From assembly GCA_007123885.1 (NCBI GenBank), contig SLGC01000382.1:1-34195 (forward strand): a stretch of DNA of 34,195 nt, given 5' to 3'. How positions within the stretch are numbered: position 1 is the stretch's first letter; every line of letters starts with the position of its first letter. Below, in pieces: positions 9,040 to 18,981 of this stretch. Made by a program: the position numbers and the translations under genes. Under the pieces are notes generated by a model. It was given only the letters and a program-made list of their open reading frames with translations. It had not been told where the DNA came from and ran no database searches. This DNA is from Bacteroidales bacterium (GTDB taxonomy: Bacteria > Bacteroidota > Bacteroidia > Bacteroidales > PUMT01).

Positions 9040-11049
9040 TTAAAACTGGCAGCTTAACCCGAAAACAGCCCCGTCTCTTACAGGCATTGCCGATAACCTG
9101 TATTGCCTCATCGTATTTCTCTGCTGCGAAGATTTAACCATTGTAACTATCGCAAGCGGAACGGCTACACCAAAGGCTATGTACGAATAAAGTTGATGCT
9201 GTTCCATAGTATCATAAATAGTTGTGGCATCAGTGGTGGCAGTTTTGTAGTCATCGGCCAGGCTTACTGAAGAATACTGGAACCAGGCTCCGGCTCCCGC
9301 GGCAACCGCGGTTGTCAAACCCCATAATATTTTGGAACTCCGGTACCTTCTTGCCTGATGCAACAGGCTGCCTTCAAATGTCTGCATGTCAAAGATAAGT
9401 TCCCGCTCTATTCCTTCAGCCACGTCAATCCTCTGAACCGCATCGAGGTAGCCTTCTTTGCGCACCGTAACATTATAACTTCCTATCAGGACATGAAAGG
9501 ATGCCGGAGTGGTTTCTGTGCGCCTCTGGCCGTTTACATATATTTCCGACCCCCTTGCATCAAATGGCCGGGTTACTACGCTCAGGGCTCCGTAGCGGGG
9601 AATTGGTGAGAGGTTGATCTGCTCTGTCTGCCCTACAAGTACAAAAACCTGCCTTTCATCATCATGGTGAAAGTCCCTGGATGCTCTGAGCCTGTATTGT
9701 CCCGGTGTGAGATTGGCTGAATAACTCCCCGAACCTCCCCATCGGTCATCCAGGTATATTTCTGAACCAGGGGCACTAACATTCAATGTCCCGAAATTCC
9801 GCGAAAGCGGAACAAACCTCTCGGTGCGGCTGCCATCTGATACTGTAACCTGTTCACGGGCATCAGAATATAGATCCTTCTGAAGCACAACATTATACGA
9901 TCCGGATGATATACGGGGATTGCTATACGGGGTTACTCCAGCCTCACTGCCGTCAATGATCACTTTTGCCCCTGAAGGATCGGAGGTGATTAACAGTTCT
10001 CCGAAGGCAGGCTTAAGATCTACTTTGAAGCTCCTGTTATCGCCGTCTTTAATATTGAAGCTTTCCCGGAATTCATGATATAAAGGCATTCTTACTGATA
10101 AATCATGATTGCCGCTGGCTATTTCTGTACGAGCCATTGGTGTTGTTCCCATCAATCGCCCACCCAGGTAAACCTCTGCCCCGGAAGGTTGTGAATTAAC
10201 CTGCCAGTAGCCGAATCTGGGCCTCAGGTTTATTAGAGGAAGATCAACCATAGCGCCTTCATTCAGTTCAAATTGAGTGATGTGTTCATGATGAAGGGGT
10301 GTCTGCAGCACCAGGTTATAATTACCAGCTATGTGTCTGCCCTGGTACGGAGTGGTGCCGACGCGCTGTTCATTAAGGTAAACTTCGGCGCCCCCAGGAG
10401 TGCTTGTTATGATTATATGTCCGCTTAGTGCAAGTCTTGTGGTTGTTTGACCGGGTTGAAGATTAATGTCTATTAACTCTTCCTCCTGCACATCAATCGT
10501 GTGGGTAACGTCATCAAAGCCCTGCTTTATGAATCTGAATGTGCGCTCTCCCCTGGCAACATTAAGAACTGCACTTGTGCCACTCACCATCACAGGGGCA
10601 TTACTGCCGGACTGGATGTAAACATTTCCCTCGTTAAGACGAAAAGTAATCCGGACCAGGTCAGCCCTTTCTAATGTGCCGGTAGAGACAACCAACAATT
10701 CGTAAACCATGTGTGATTGTGCAGGCTGTGGCAGTGGGACATCCAGTGGCATATGTTCCGGAGCCATAAGCCTCAGGCGTCTCTCGCGTGGTGCAACCCA
10801 AATCCAGTAGCCATCTTCCCGGCGCTCAATTTCAGTAATCCCGATGTTTGAGTCAAACTGCATGCCCGGAATATTGGTCACAACCTTGACAAGGGCACAC
10901 GGTTCATCATTGACTGTGCGTTTTTCATACCTGCGTGCTGCAAGGTCATTTGTGACCGCACTGAAGTCCCTTACTTGAAATTCCTGTGCAAGGAGAGATG
11001 GTATAAGAAAAACTGCCGTAAATATTAATGCAAGGAAGGATGTTCTCAT
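9040..11049 (-). CDS. PEGA-domain repeat protein with C-terminal TM segments
   Basis: About five PEGA repeats (ITSTPGGAEVYLNEQRVGTTPYQG, VNSQPSGAEVYLGGRLMGTTP, ITSDPSGAKVIIDGSEAGVTPY...). Supplied ORF starts at 11097 but the signal peptide fits a start at 11049 (MRTSFLALIFTAVFLIPSLLAQ). Confidence 0.88.
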   Translation of the reverse strand: MRTSFLALIFTAVFLIPSLLAQEFQVRDFSAVTNDLAARRYEKRTVNDEPCALVKVVTNIPGMQFDSNIGITEIERREDGYWIWVAPRERRLRLMAPEHMPLDVPLPQPAQSHMVYELLVVSTGTLERADLVRITFRLNEGNVYIQSGSNAPVMVSGTSAVLNVARGERTFRFIKQGFDDVTHTIDVQEEELIDINLQPGQTTTRLALSGHIIITSTPGGAEVYLNEQRVGTTPYQGRHIAGNYNLVLQTPLHHEHITQFELNEGAMVDLPLINLRPRFGYWQVNSQPSGAEVYLGGRLMGTTPMARTEIASGNHDLSVRMPLYHEFRESFNIKDGDNRSFKVDLKPAFGELLITSDPSGAKVIIDGSEAGVTPYSNPRISSGSYNVVLQKDLYSDAREQVTVSDGSRTERFVPLSRNFGTLNVSAPGSEIYLDDRWGGSGSYSANLTPGQYRLRASRDFHHDDERQVFVLVGQTEQINLSPIPRYGALSVVTRPFDARGSEIYVNGQRRTETTPASFHVLIGSYNVTVRKEGYLDAVQRIDVAEGIERELIFDMQTFEGSLLHQARRYRSSKILWGLTTAVAAGAGAWFQYSSVSLADDYKTATTDATTIYDTMEQHQLYSYIAFGVAVPLAIVTMVKSSQQRNTMRQYRLSAMPVRDGAVFGLSCQF

Positions 11050-11059
11050 ATGGTCTCTT

Positions 11060-12907
11060 TTAAAATCTGAAATCCTCAAGACCGAAAATACTGCCATCCG
11101 GATTTTTTTCAGGCTGCCAGGACCTGACGTAGATCTTTGGTTTTATAGTGTCATTAAGGTCTATCATAAGGAAAAGGTAACCCTTATCAGCATATGTTGA
11201 TGAATAGTAGTATTGTGCAATCTGGATCCCATATATCTTGTCATTCCTCTCGGTTTTCCTTACCTGGTTGTCTTCAAGACGCAGGTTGATGAATTCATTG
11301 CGGGCGAACACCCTGCCAAGCCTTTCAATGAATTCTGCCTTGGAAAGGATAATATATTGTACCTGATCGTCGGTAAGGCCGGCATACATGCCCCTTACCC
11401 TCTCAATGGGTTCAGGGACCCGTCTTACAACATTGCCGATTATGATCAGTGCATTCTCATCGAATATGGCCTCCAGATAATCAAGTCTTTTCAACGAGTA
11501 TGCAGTTTTGTAATTTTCCATGAATCTTATCAGAAAGAACTTATCCTCCTCTGACCCAAAACCGGCAGGCCGGGAAAGTATATTGTTTATTGCAATGTCG
11601 CCAAGCGAAAATGAGAGGCTGCTGATCTTGTGTTTGTCATCGAAAGTAAAAACAACATTTTCAATGAACTTTTCGCGATTGTTATGATATGAAAAAAGCA
11701 TGGGAATCGAACGCACCATGACTTCATCGCCAACTCTCATAATTCTGAAGGTGTCGAATTGTGGTTCAAGGACGGTAACCTCGCCGCTGGCGATCAACTT
11801 CCTGTACATATCGAACCCTTCACCGGTAAAGCGGGAACTGATATCATCATGGTTGCCGTTTCGTATTGCCCTTATCACCTGGCTTACTGCTTCACTATAA
11901 ATCTCATGTTCTGTCATCTCCCGTTCCACCAAACCGAATCCTGTTATTGGAGCAGCGTGGCTGACAGGTTTTGCCTGTTTGCCGGATATATCAATCCTGT
12001 ACTCTGCCCTTGAGAAATAAGGTATCTCTACCCTCTCCAGCATAGTTTGCACCTCGGGCTCAAGGTGCGCCTTGTTATTGTACTGGTATTCAACTCTTAA
12101 TCTTAAGCTCGAGAACTCCCTTGCCGCTTCTCCATCAAGGATGGCAACACCCATACCGTTCCTTGCACTTACAAGTCCGGAATACCCGTCTCCCACCCAG
12201 TAGTTGTAGTCTACGTCCTGAACAAGATTATTTCGGAAAGTTATCGACAAATGCAGTTGTTTTTTAAGAGGGTTTTCACTTTCTATTGCCGTTGTAAGCT
12301 CAAAATTGAGGAAAGAAAATATCCTGTTGATGCGGTCTGATAATCCAAGCATAACAGGTTCGCTGATATTGCCCCCGAAATCATGCCTCAGCCTTGTATT
12401 GTCAGGGTGGCTCCGTGCCAGCACCAGTGCCCAGTAGTAATATCTTAGGGCATCGGATATCCTGAACTCCTGCTTGGCCCTTCCGGCCATTAGAATAAAG
12501 TCGCCTATCATCTGTTCGCGCTGGATGAAAACCTCTGCCATTTGCTCCCTTGTGAGATAGACAAAAACCTCGACACTACCCGGATCATCCTTCAATACCC
12601 TCTCTTCATAACGGTTGACAACAGCTGAAGAATAGGTGGTAACCACACTTCTTACATAAACATCGAGATCATCACTTGTCTCTTCGACCACCTGCTCAAA
12701 CTCACTTTTTATGTGTACAGAGATGCTCTCGGAAAGATTTTCAAGTGCATTCCTTTTTGCGCTGGAATAGTTGGCCCCGATCCCCATACCCCAATGATAT
12801 AGTCCTGAATTTCTTATATAATCAATAGTCTGGGAATGGGAGGGGGTATTAAACAGAAACATTATTATGATCAAGGCAACATGAAGAAATGGGAGAGGTC
12901 TTTTCAT
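11060..12907 (-). CDS. LPP20-like exported protein with C-terminal SnoaL/NTF2-like region
   Basis: Signal peptide; YHWGMGIGANYSSAKRNALENLSESISVHIKSEFEQVVEE typical of LPP20-like proteins; C-terminal FMENYKTAYSLKRLDYLEAIFDENALIIIG resembles an NTF2/SnoaL-like fold. Confidence 0.65.
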   Translation of the reverse strand: MKRPLPFLHVALIIIMFLFNTPSHSQTIDYIRNSGLYHWGMGIGANYSSAKRNALENLSESISVHIKSEFEQVVEETSDDLDVYVRSVVTTYSSAVVNRYEERVLKDDPGSVEVFVYLTREQMAEVFIQREQMIGDFILMAGRAKQEFRISDALRYYYWALVLARSHPDNTRLRHDFGGNISEPVMLGLSDRINRIFSFLNFELTTAIESENPLKKQLHLSITFRNNLVQDVDYNYWVGDGYSGLVSARNGMGVAILDGEAAREFSSLRLRVEYQYNNKAHLEPEVQTMLERVEIPYFSRAEYRIDISGKQAKPVSHAAPITGFGLVEREMTEHEIYSEAVSQVIRAIRNGNHDDISSRFTGEGFDMYRKLIASGEVTVLEPQFDTFRIMRVGDEVMVRSIPMLFSYHNNREKFIENVVFTFDDKHKISSLSFSLGDIAINNILSRPAGFGSEEDKFFLIRFMENYKTAYSLKRLDYLEAIFDENALIIIGNVVRRVPEPIERVRGMYAGLTDDQVQYIILSKAEFIERLGRVFARNEFINLRLEDNQVRKTERNDKIYGIQIAQYYYSSTYADKGYLFLMIDLNDTIKPKIYVRSWQPEKNPDGSIFGLEDFRF

Positions 12908-12930
12908 TTATCTTCTGGTTAAGAACATAA

Positions 12931-12958
12931 TTATGCCCGGGAGCCTACTCGGGCATAA
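12931..12958. promoter_or_regulatory. Hairpin TTATGCCCG-N10-CGGGCATAA just upstream of the LPP20-like gene
   Basis: Perfect 9-bp inverted repeat, 24 bp upstream of the ATG at 12907; terminator of the preceding gene or 5' leader structure. Confidence 0.6.
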
Positions 12959-13107
12959 CCGGCCTTTTATTTATCAGATCAACCTTGTAAATGAACCAAA
13001 CTTGTTCATCAATTCAATAATACGGCATTTTTTAAATATCGTTACACGATAAATCATTTTATCATTTTAGATTTTAATTACCCCTGTGATTACATCATAC
13101 AATTAAC

Positions 13108-14559
13108 CTAAAATCCGGTAAAATTGAAATTACCTGATAAGGAATAAACTACTGCATCTTTAAACACAAGTTCAAAAGCAACCTTTTCGCCTTTAAGGTC
13201 TGACAGGCTTTTACCATTCCATCTAACTATTGCATCGGTAGCATTGCCCGTAAGAACCCGGCTATCTTCAATTGTATAGCCTGGAACCGGAATCCCGGCC
13301 TCATCAATGACGGCAACTTTTAAAAACCCTTGCTGGTCAATATCGGCACTGATCCTGAAATCACTCCCGGCAACATCAAAAAGGTTGGTTTTAATTCTCC
13401 CGGTATCTGAATTTGCAGTTATATAACCTGCAAACCCGTCCGGTCTTATCCTGGCCAGATTCAATGAACCCTCCCTCCAGTCGGTATGGTAATGATTGCT
13501 GCCGCCATAATAGATAAGGATCTCATCATTTTTTATTACCGGAACTGAAGCATATATGCAGCCGGCATCATAATCGCTGCGGGGATAATCAGAAAGGTTC
13601 CCTCCCCGGGGAATAAATGCCGAACCGGGTGAGATCCGGTACCAGTTCCTGGTATCCGGACTCCAGGCTAATTCCGTATCTACGGTATCATCTTCATTAA
13701 GTATCGATGGCAGTCCGATATAAACATTTGCGTAATGAAATATCGGCATAGAGTATACCTGTTCATGTATCCCTTTCCCCCGTAAGATCTCTTCCGTTTC
13801 AGTCCAGTTGATAAAGTTTTCACTTTCAGTTCTGACTGCAATTCTTTGCCTGTCCTTCCAGGTGCGTGTAATACCAATATATTTATTGAGCCCGGGAGAC
13901 CAGATGGCATTATTGTGTGCATCGCCCTGAACATTATTTTCGGGCCACGGATGAGGATCCGACCAAACCAGTCCGTCCTCAGAAAAAGCCACGGCCATGT
14001 GTCTTTCAGGACGGTCAATTCTGCCAAACATCTTATATCTTCTTTTCGGATCACTCTCCTGTTTGTCTTTGAAAACGCCACCTTCGAAATTAAGTTTCAC
14101 AATATTGTTTTCTGAGGATCCCATGAACTCAACAAGACCGAGGGACGGTTTGATCCAGATGATACCATCTTCAGACCAGGCGTAGAGAATTCCGCGTTTT
14201 CTTCCGGCGCCGGCAGTTGAATATTCGTGTTTTAATCGTTCCTTTACAGGTACAGATTCAGATGCGGCATCTCTTATAAAACATTTATACCATATTTTAA
14301 ATAATTGGTCTTTCTCATCATAGATCACATTTGGATACAAATTATCATAACGTGCCTCCCAGATTTTTGGAGGATCGGACCAGTACTCTTCAACAAAAAG
14401 AGGGTTATTGGGATCCTTGATCACATTTCCCGGTACAAGGCTGACATTTTCGGTAAAACCAATGATCCTGGAATCAAGCAGAAGAAACCTGTTAATATCA
14501 GCTTCCCGGCATGAAATAACAATGAATAAAAATCCAATTATAGCAAACTTATAAGGCAT
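13108..14559 (-). CDS. Predicted beta-propeller glycoside-hydrolase-like protein (GH32/43-like fold)
   Basis: Propeller-type motifs YDEKDQLFKIWYKCF, ILYAWSEDGIIW, AVAFSEDGLVWSDPHPW, DAHNNAIWSPGLNKYIGITR, ELAWSPDTRNW; exported N-terminus. Confidence 0.6.
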   Translation of the reverse strand: MPYKFAIIGFLFIVISCREADINRFLLLDSRIIGFTENVSLVPGNVIKDPNNPLFVEEYWSDPPKIWEARYDNLYPNVIYDEKDQLFKIWYKCFIRDAASESVPVKERLKHEYSTAGAGRKRGILYAWSEDGIIWIKPSLGLVEFMGSSENNIVKLNFEGGVFKDKQESDPKRRYKMFGRIDRPERHMAVAFSEDGLVWSDPHPWPENNVQGDAHNNAIWSPGLNKYIGITRTWKDRQRIAVRTESENFINWTETEEILRGKGIHEQVYSMPIFHYANVYIGLPSILNEDDTVDTELAWSPDTRNWYRISPGSAFIPRGGNLSDYPRSDYDAGCIYASVPVIKNDEILIYYGGSNHYHTDWREGSLNLARIRPDGFAGYITANSDTGRIKTNLFDVAGSDFRISADIDQQGFLKVAVIDEAGIPVPGYTIEDSRVLTGNATDAIVRWNGKSLSDLKGEKVAFELVFKDAVVYSLSGNFNFTGF

Positions 14560-14632
14560 ATTTGGAAGTATTTCGTTATGTGTGTCCGGAACGTTGTTTG
14601 ATCCAACGCTTCGGATAAGGATATTTTAAAGA

Positions 14633-15964
14633 CTAATTCCATAATTCCCCGTCGCCGGTCGGCTCTCCTTCCAAGATCCATGAAAGATTAAACCTGGCAA
14701 CCTGCATTGACGAATAGTGATGTTCCGGTCCGCCCTCAAAAAGAAGAAATATCAACCCTTCACCAGGGGTTCCGGGTCTTCCTGCACCAAGAGATGAATA
14801 AGCAGAGGGGCCTTCATATACAAGCCTCTTCACAGGCCAGGTATCACCACCATCGAAGCTGGCCCAGACTGTCATCTTTTCCCGTTTCCCGCCTGCCGTG
14901 TCGGAATTGCTGTAGATCAATATATCATGATCCTTCACAGGCAAACGAACAAGTCCGCCTTTCATCCCGTATCCGCGGCCATAGCCTCCACCATCGGGCA
15001 AAACGCTGCTTATCCTCAAATTATCCCATGTCACGCCCCCGTCAAAACTCCATGCTTCACGCCGCAAAGATTCTTCCGGACCGATTTCCCTTGCAAGGGA
15101 AGGATCGTAAAAACCCTGGCAACTTCGGGAATTGTAATAAATCCGGCCATCGTGCAGCTCAGCCAGGGCAGCTTCTTCGGTTGCACCTTCCGGGAACAGA
15201 CCACTTACCTGCCATGTGGCTCCTCCATCATCACTGTAGATGGCACAACTGTAGATCAGATCCTCCGGCTGCCGGTCGGAAGGATGCTCCGGGGCATGTG
15301 GACGGAAAGTTGCGCTTACTATAAGCCTTCCCCTATGCGGGCCGTGTCTGAGAGTTATACCACTTTCGCCGGCATTGGCATGCATCATATATATCCCTCT
15401 TTTATCCCTGTCATCCCAGGTCCCCCTCCTTTTAAGTTTTGCCTGTTCCAACCATTGCATCACCCCGTTTGGTTTCAGGGTAATACTTTCCTCCACCCAT
15501 GTCCTGCCATGGTCACTGCTTCGCCACAATTTGTCTGTCTGATCCCACATACGGACAACAAGCAGATCCCCGGTTGCCTCATCAGGAATAAAATTTGTAT
15601 CCAGAAAACCAAAAGGCACTTCGATGATCCCGCCCCAACTATTTCCGCCGTCTTCACTCCTGCGCAGGTGGCCGGATCCGGCCTGCGGGGGGTTTGCCCG
15701 GTTGCGCAAAACAAGTATGGTGCCGTCAACTGCAATTCCAAGGTAGGGCTCACGAACCTGCCCTCCTCCGTTGAACACCTCCTTCAATTCGAAGAAAGGT
15801 TCGCCTTTGAAGGTTTCGAAAGTCCCCTCTTCGGGTTTGCCTGCAGCAGTAAGAGGAACTGTTCTGTCATCTGCTGAGGTTTGACATCCTGATAACGTAC
15901 CCCATATAAACAAAATCAGCAAATGGCAATACCATCTGGAAAAGCAGCATTTATAAGGATTCAT
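14633..15964 (-). CDS. BNR/Asp-box sialidase-like lipoprotein
   Basis: Five Asp-box motifs (SEDGGNSW, SSDHGRTW, SDDGGATW, SFDGGVTW, SFDGGDTW). Supplied ORF starts at 16042; start at 15964 gives MNPYKCCFSRWYCHLLILFIWGTLSGC lipoprotein signal. Confidence 0.85.
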   Translation of the reverse strand: MNPYKCCFSRWYCHLLILFIWGTLSGCQTSADDRTVPLTAAGKPEEGTFETFKGEPFFELKEVFNGGGQVREPYLGIAVDGTILVLRNRANPPQAGSGHLRRSEDGGNSWGGIIEVPFGFLDTNFIPDEATGDLLVVRMWDQTDKLWRSSDHGRTWVEESITLKPNGVMQWLEQAKLKRRGTWDDRDKRGIYMMHANAGESGITLRHGPHRGRLIVSATFRPHAPEHPSDRQPEDLIYSCAIYSDDGGATWQVSGLFPEGATEEAALAELHDGRIYYNSRSCQGFYDPSLAREIGPEESLRREAWSFDGGVTWDNLRISSVLPDGGGYGRGYGMKGGLVRLPVKDHDILIYSNSDTAGGKREKMTVWASFDGGDTWPVKRLVYEGPSAYSSLGAGRPGTPGEGLIFLLFEGGPEHHYSSMQVARFNLSWILEGEPTGDGELWN

Positions 15965-16325
15965 ACAAATAAACCGGTTAAATTTGTTTGTAAAATAATC
16001 AATTTCCTGAAAAGAAATAAATATAAGAATTAGGTGTGACATTAATCTTAAAATCCAGTATTTCAGGCAAAGTAATCATCAAGAAATGGTCGTTGTCATT
16101 GGGATGGAGGTTTGCATCTGCCAGTAAATCAAATATTTTTCATTATTTATGAATAAAGTCATAAATTTGAACTCCCGATTAAAATAAAAAAAGGTGTATA
16201 ATAGTTAATAATTCTTGAAATATCAGTAAATCCCCGCAGTTGAAATAACTATTTTACGGAAATATATTTAAATTGACTTGTACGCCTTAAACGTCCATTA
16301 GATCAGTGATTTAACTTAGATATTT

Positions 16326-18155
16326 ATGAGAATTAAGCGTCTACAGCCGGCATTTCCCCGAATTATTCCAAAAGGCTCATGGAAAGCACTGGTCGTTTTA
16401 TTTGTTGGTCTTCTTTTAACGGCCATCACGGTAAGCTATACAAAAAACCTTATAGAAAAAACCGCTCTGCAGGATTTTGAATTTGACAGTGCCGACCTGC
16501 AAAATAAACTGGAAGCCAGGCTAAGGGCTCATGCCCAGCTGCTTCGCAGCGGCGTGGCGCTTTTTGCTTCCTCTGACACGGTAACACGCGAGAATTGGAG
16601 GCAATTTCACGAACACTCAAGAGTTCAGCAGAATATGCCAGGCATCCAGGGTTTCGGCTATACTATGATCATTCCCCCGGAGCAGTTGTCACATCATATA
16701 AGGAAAACCAGGGAAAGCGGTTTCCCTGATTATACTGTATGGCCGGAAGGGGAAAGGGATATATATACGTCAATAATATACCTGGAACCCTTTTCCGGAA
16801 GAAATCTTCGAGCCTTCGGATATGACATGTTTTCCGAAGAAGTGCGTCAAAAGGCAATGAAAACAGCCAGGGACTCCGCCTTCGCCGTATTATCGGGTAA
16901 GGTTCTCCTGGTTCAGGAAACCTCGGAGGATGTTCAGGCAGGAACACTGATGTATGTTCCCGTCTACAGGAGGGGTATGCCGGTAAACACTGTCGAAGAA
17001 CGCAGGGAAGCCTTACAGGGGTGGGTATACAGCCCATACAGGATAAATGATCTGACCGAAGGAATCCTTGGAAACTGGGATCATCCCGGCCCGGACAGGA
17101 TCCATCTCAGGATCTACGACAACATCATGCGATCCGGCGACGATCTGTTATATGACAGCCAGGCTGATGAAAGTGCAGTGAAAAATGAAGAACCAAATCT
17201 ATCCATCACACTTCCCGTGAGATTAAACAGCGAGGAATGGATTATGGTCCTTACCAGGAAAAGCGAAGATCTGAGCCTGTTTAACAGCAGCCTGCTTATG
17301 GTTCTTGCCAGCGGCCTCATAATAAGCCTGTTGCTATTTTTGCTAACATTGTCACTGGTCAAGACAAGTAAGGATGTCAAACAAATACAGCAGCTAAATA
17401 CACAGCTTGAAAAATTAAACAGCGACAAGGACCGGTTTATTTCAATACTCGGGCATGATTTACGGAATCCCTTTAACAGCCTGCTGGGGTTCCTCGATAT
17501 TTTAACAAAGGACTTTCATCTGCTTGGGGAAGAAAAAATTCAGCATTACCTGGGTCATTTAAACACTGTGGCAAAAAACACATACGGACTGCTGGAAAAC
17601 CTGATGGAATGGTCCAAGACACAATCAGGAAACGTTCCATTCAAGCCTGAGGTGATTAGTTTTAAGGATATCTGCAATGAAGTTTGCCTCCAGGTAAGCC
17701 CAAATGCCGGCGCAAAGAACATCAGAGTAAATAGTTGTATTGGTGAGGACATCAAAATTTTTGCCGATAGTGAAATGCTCAAAACGGTTTTGCGGAATCT
17801 CTGCACCAATGCGATCAAGTTTACCAACCGGGGTGGAGAAGTTATTGTATGTGCCGAACAGGATCCCCGGCATGTGAAAATAACGGTTTCCGATACCGGA
17901 GTTGGAATACGGCCTGAATTGTTGCCAAAATTGTTTGATATATCCCGGTCGGTCACGACCAATGGCACAGAGAATGAAAACGGTACAGGGCTCGGGTTAA
18001 TAATATGCCGGGAACTGATCTCTCTTCATGGAGGAAAGATATGGGCCAAAAGCACTCCCGGAAAAGGAACAAGTTTTATTTTCACTATACCTTATGCCGG
18101 TTCCTTAAAACCGGATTCAGCGATAATCGTAGAAACAACAGGAAGGAAAAATTAA
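16326..18155 (+). CDS. CHASE-domain sensor histidine kinase (HisKA-HATPase)
   Basis: CHASE-type extracellular region (GYTMIIPPEQLSHHIRKTRESGFPDYTVWPEGERDIYTSIIYLEP), H-box GHDLRNPFNSLLGF, N-box LRNLCTNAIKFTNRGG, G-boxes DTGVGI and GTGLGL; two TMs. Confidence 0.95.
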   Translation: MRIKRLQPAFPRIIPKGSWKALVVLFVGLLLTAITVSYTKNLIEKTALQDFEFDSADLQNKLEARLRAHAQLLRSGVALFASSDTVTRENWRQFHEHSRVQQNMPGIQGFGYTMIIPPEQLSHHIRKTRESGFPDYTVWPEGERDIYTSIIYLEPFSGRNLRAFGYDMFSEEVRQKAMKTARDSAFAVLSGKVLLVQETSEDVQAGTLMYVPVYRRGMPVNTVEERREALQGWVYSPYRINDLTEGILGNWDHPGPDRIHLRIYDNIMRSGDDLLYDSQADESAVKNEEPNLSITLPVRLNSEEWIMVLTRKSEDLSLFNSSLLMVLASGLIISLLLFLLTLSLVKTSKDVKQIQQLNTQLEKLNSDKDRFISILGHDLRNPFNSLLGFLDILTKDFHLLGEEKIQHYLGHLNTVAKNTYGLLENLMEWSKTQSGNVPFKPEVISFKDICNEVCLQVSPNAGAKNIRVNSCIGEDIKIFADSEMLKTVLRNLCTNAIKFTNRGGEVIVCAEQDPRHVKITVSDTGVGIRPELLPKLFDISRSVTTNGTENENGTGLGLIICRELISLHGGKIWAKSTPGKGTSFIFTIPYAGSLKPDSAIIVETTGRKN

Positions 18156-18352
18156 AGTTTCAGTTCAGTTCACATTACCGGAATAATATCCTTATGGTCA
18201 ATACCGGGCCGTTCACTTATCTATCTCATCAGGTTTTATCCTGCCGGAGCAAAGGATGTTGATTATTTACCATCTATTACTGGCTATACTTCGCTTTCAA
18301 CAGATTGCCATGCCAATATCAGGCAAGACCTGATTCTTTATAATGGTTTCAT

Positions 18353-18408
18353 GCAGCCATATCAACTCAAATCTGCTTCTCTATATCGATACGCAGCCAT
18401 ATCAACTC
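18353..18408. repeat. 16-bp direct repeat gcagccatatcaactc (18353-18368 and 18393-18408)
   Basis: Two identical copies 40 bp apart in the intergenic region downstream of the histidine kinase. Confidence 0.8.
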
Positions 18409-18548
18409 CCGATCATATAATTTTTTAGTCAGCGATCAGGCAATTTTCCTGACTTGAAATATTCGATTTTTTAAACCATTACCCAAACATTAATATTAAA
18501 ATATTGTTTTCCTTGTGATAATAATATTAATTTACTAAAAGTGAAAAT

Positions 18549-18827
18549 ATGGAAACCGTGAAAAAAGGAGCTAAAGCGAAGATGGCAGACGTTAACCCTG
18601 AGAAGAAGGAAGGCCCTGTAGCCACAATGCTGGAAGAACAGACTGCCAAAATACCCTCTGATGCGTTTTTATGGGCTTCTGTGGGTGCCATGGCAGCTTC
18701 ACTAACGCTAAAGATTTTAAGGAAAGATCATGCAGCCCTTTTTGTGGCTAACTGGGCACCAGCATTCCTGTTGTTCGGAATCTACAATAAACTTGTTAAG
18801 CAACTGGGTCATGATTCTGAAGATTAG
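18549..18827 (+). CDS. Small conserved-looking membrane protein of unknown function
   Basis: 92 aa, two hydrophobic segments (FLWASVGAMAASLTLKIL, LFVANWAPAFLLFGIYNKLV), ATG start. Confidence 0.7.
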   Translation: METVKKGAKAKMADVNPEKKEGPVATMLEEQTAKIPSDAFLWASVGAMAASLTLKILRKDHAALFVANWAPAFLLFGIYNKLVKQLGHDSED

Positions 18828-18949
18828 AAATAATAGCAAACCATAGCGCGGAACATCCATATTAATTTCATAAGCATTCTGAGAGTGCTTCATGTATAAT
18901 ACCCATATCAATTTATCCATTGTTTGCAAGAAAAAGGTAGGCTGCCGGC

Positions 18950-18981
18950 GGCTCACCCGGTACGACTTTAGCCGGTGAGCC
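18950..18981. repeat. Inverted repeat GGCTCACCCGG ... CCGGTGAGCC
   Basis: Direct reading; the right arm overlaps the only near-upstream start (GTG 18975) of the next ORF. Confidence 0.75.

Noticed and set aside
14927-15877. 316-aa plus-strand ORF antisense to the BNR/sialidase-like gene
   Set aside because: The minus-strand frame has clear Asp-box motifs and a lipobox; the antisense ORF is a shadow of high-GC codon usage.
18353-18408. CRISPR-like array
   Set aside because: Only two short copies with one spacer and no cas genes in the window.
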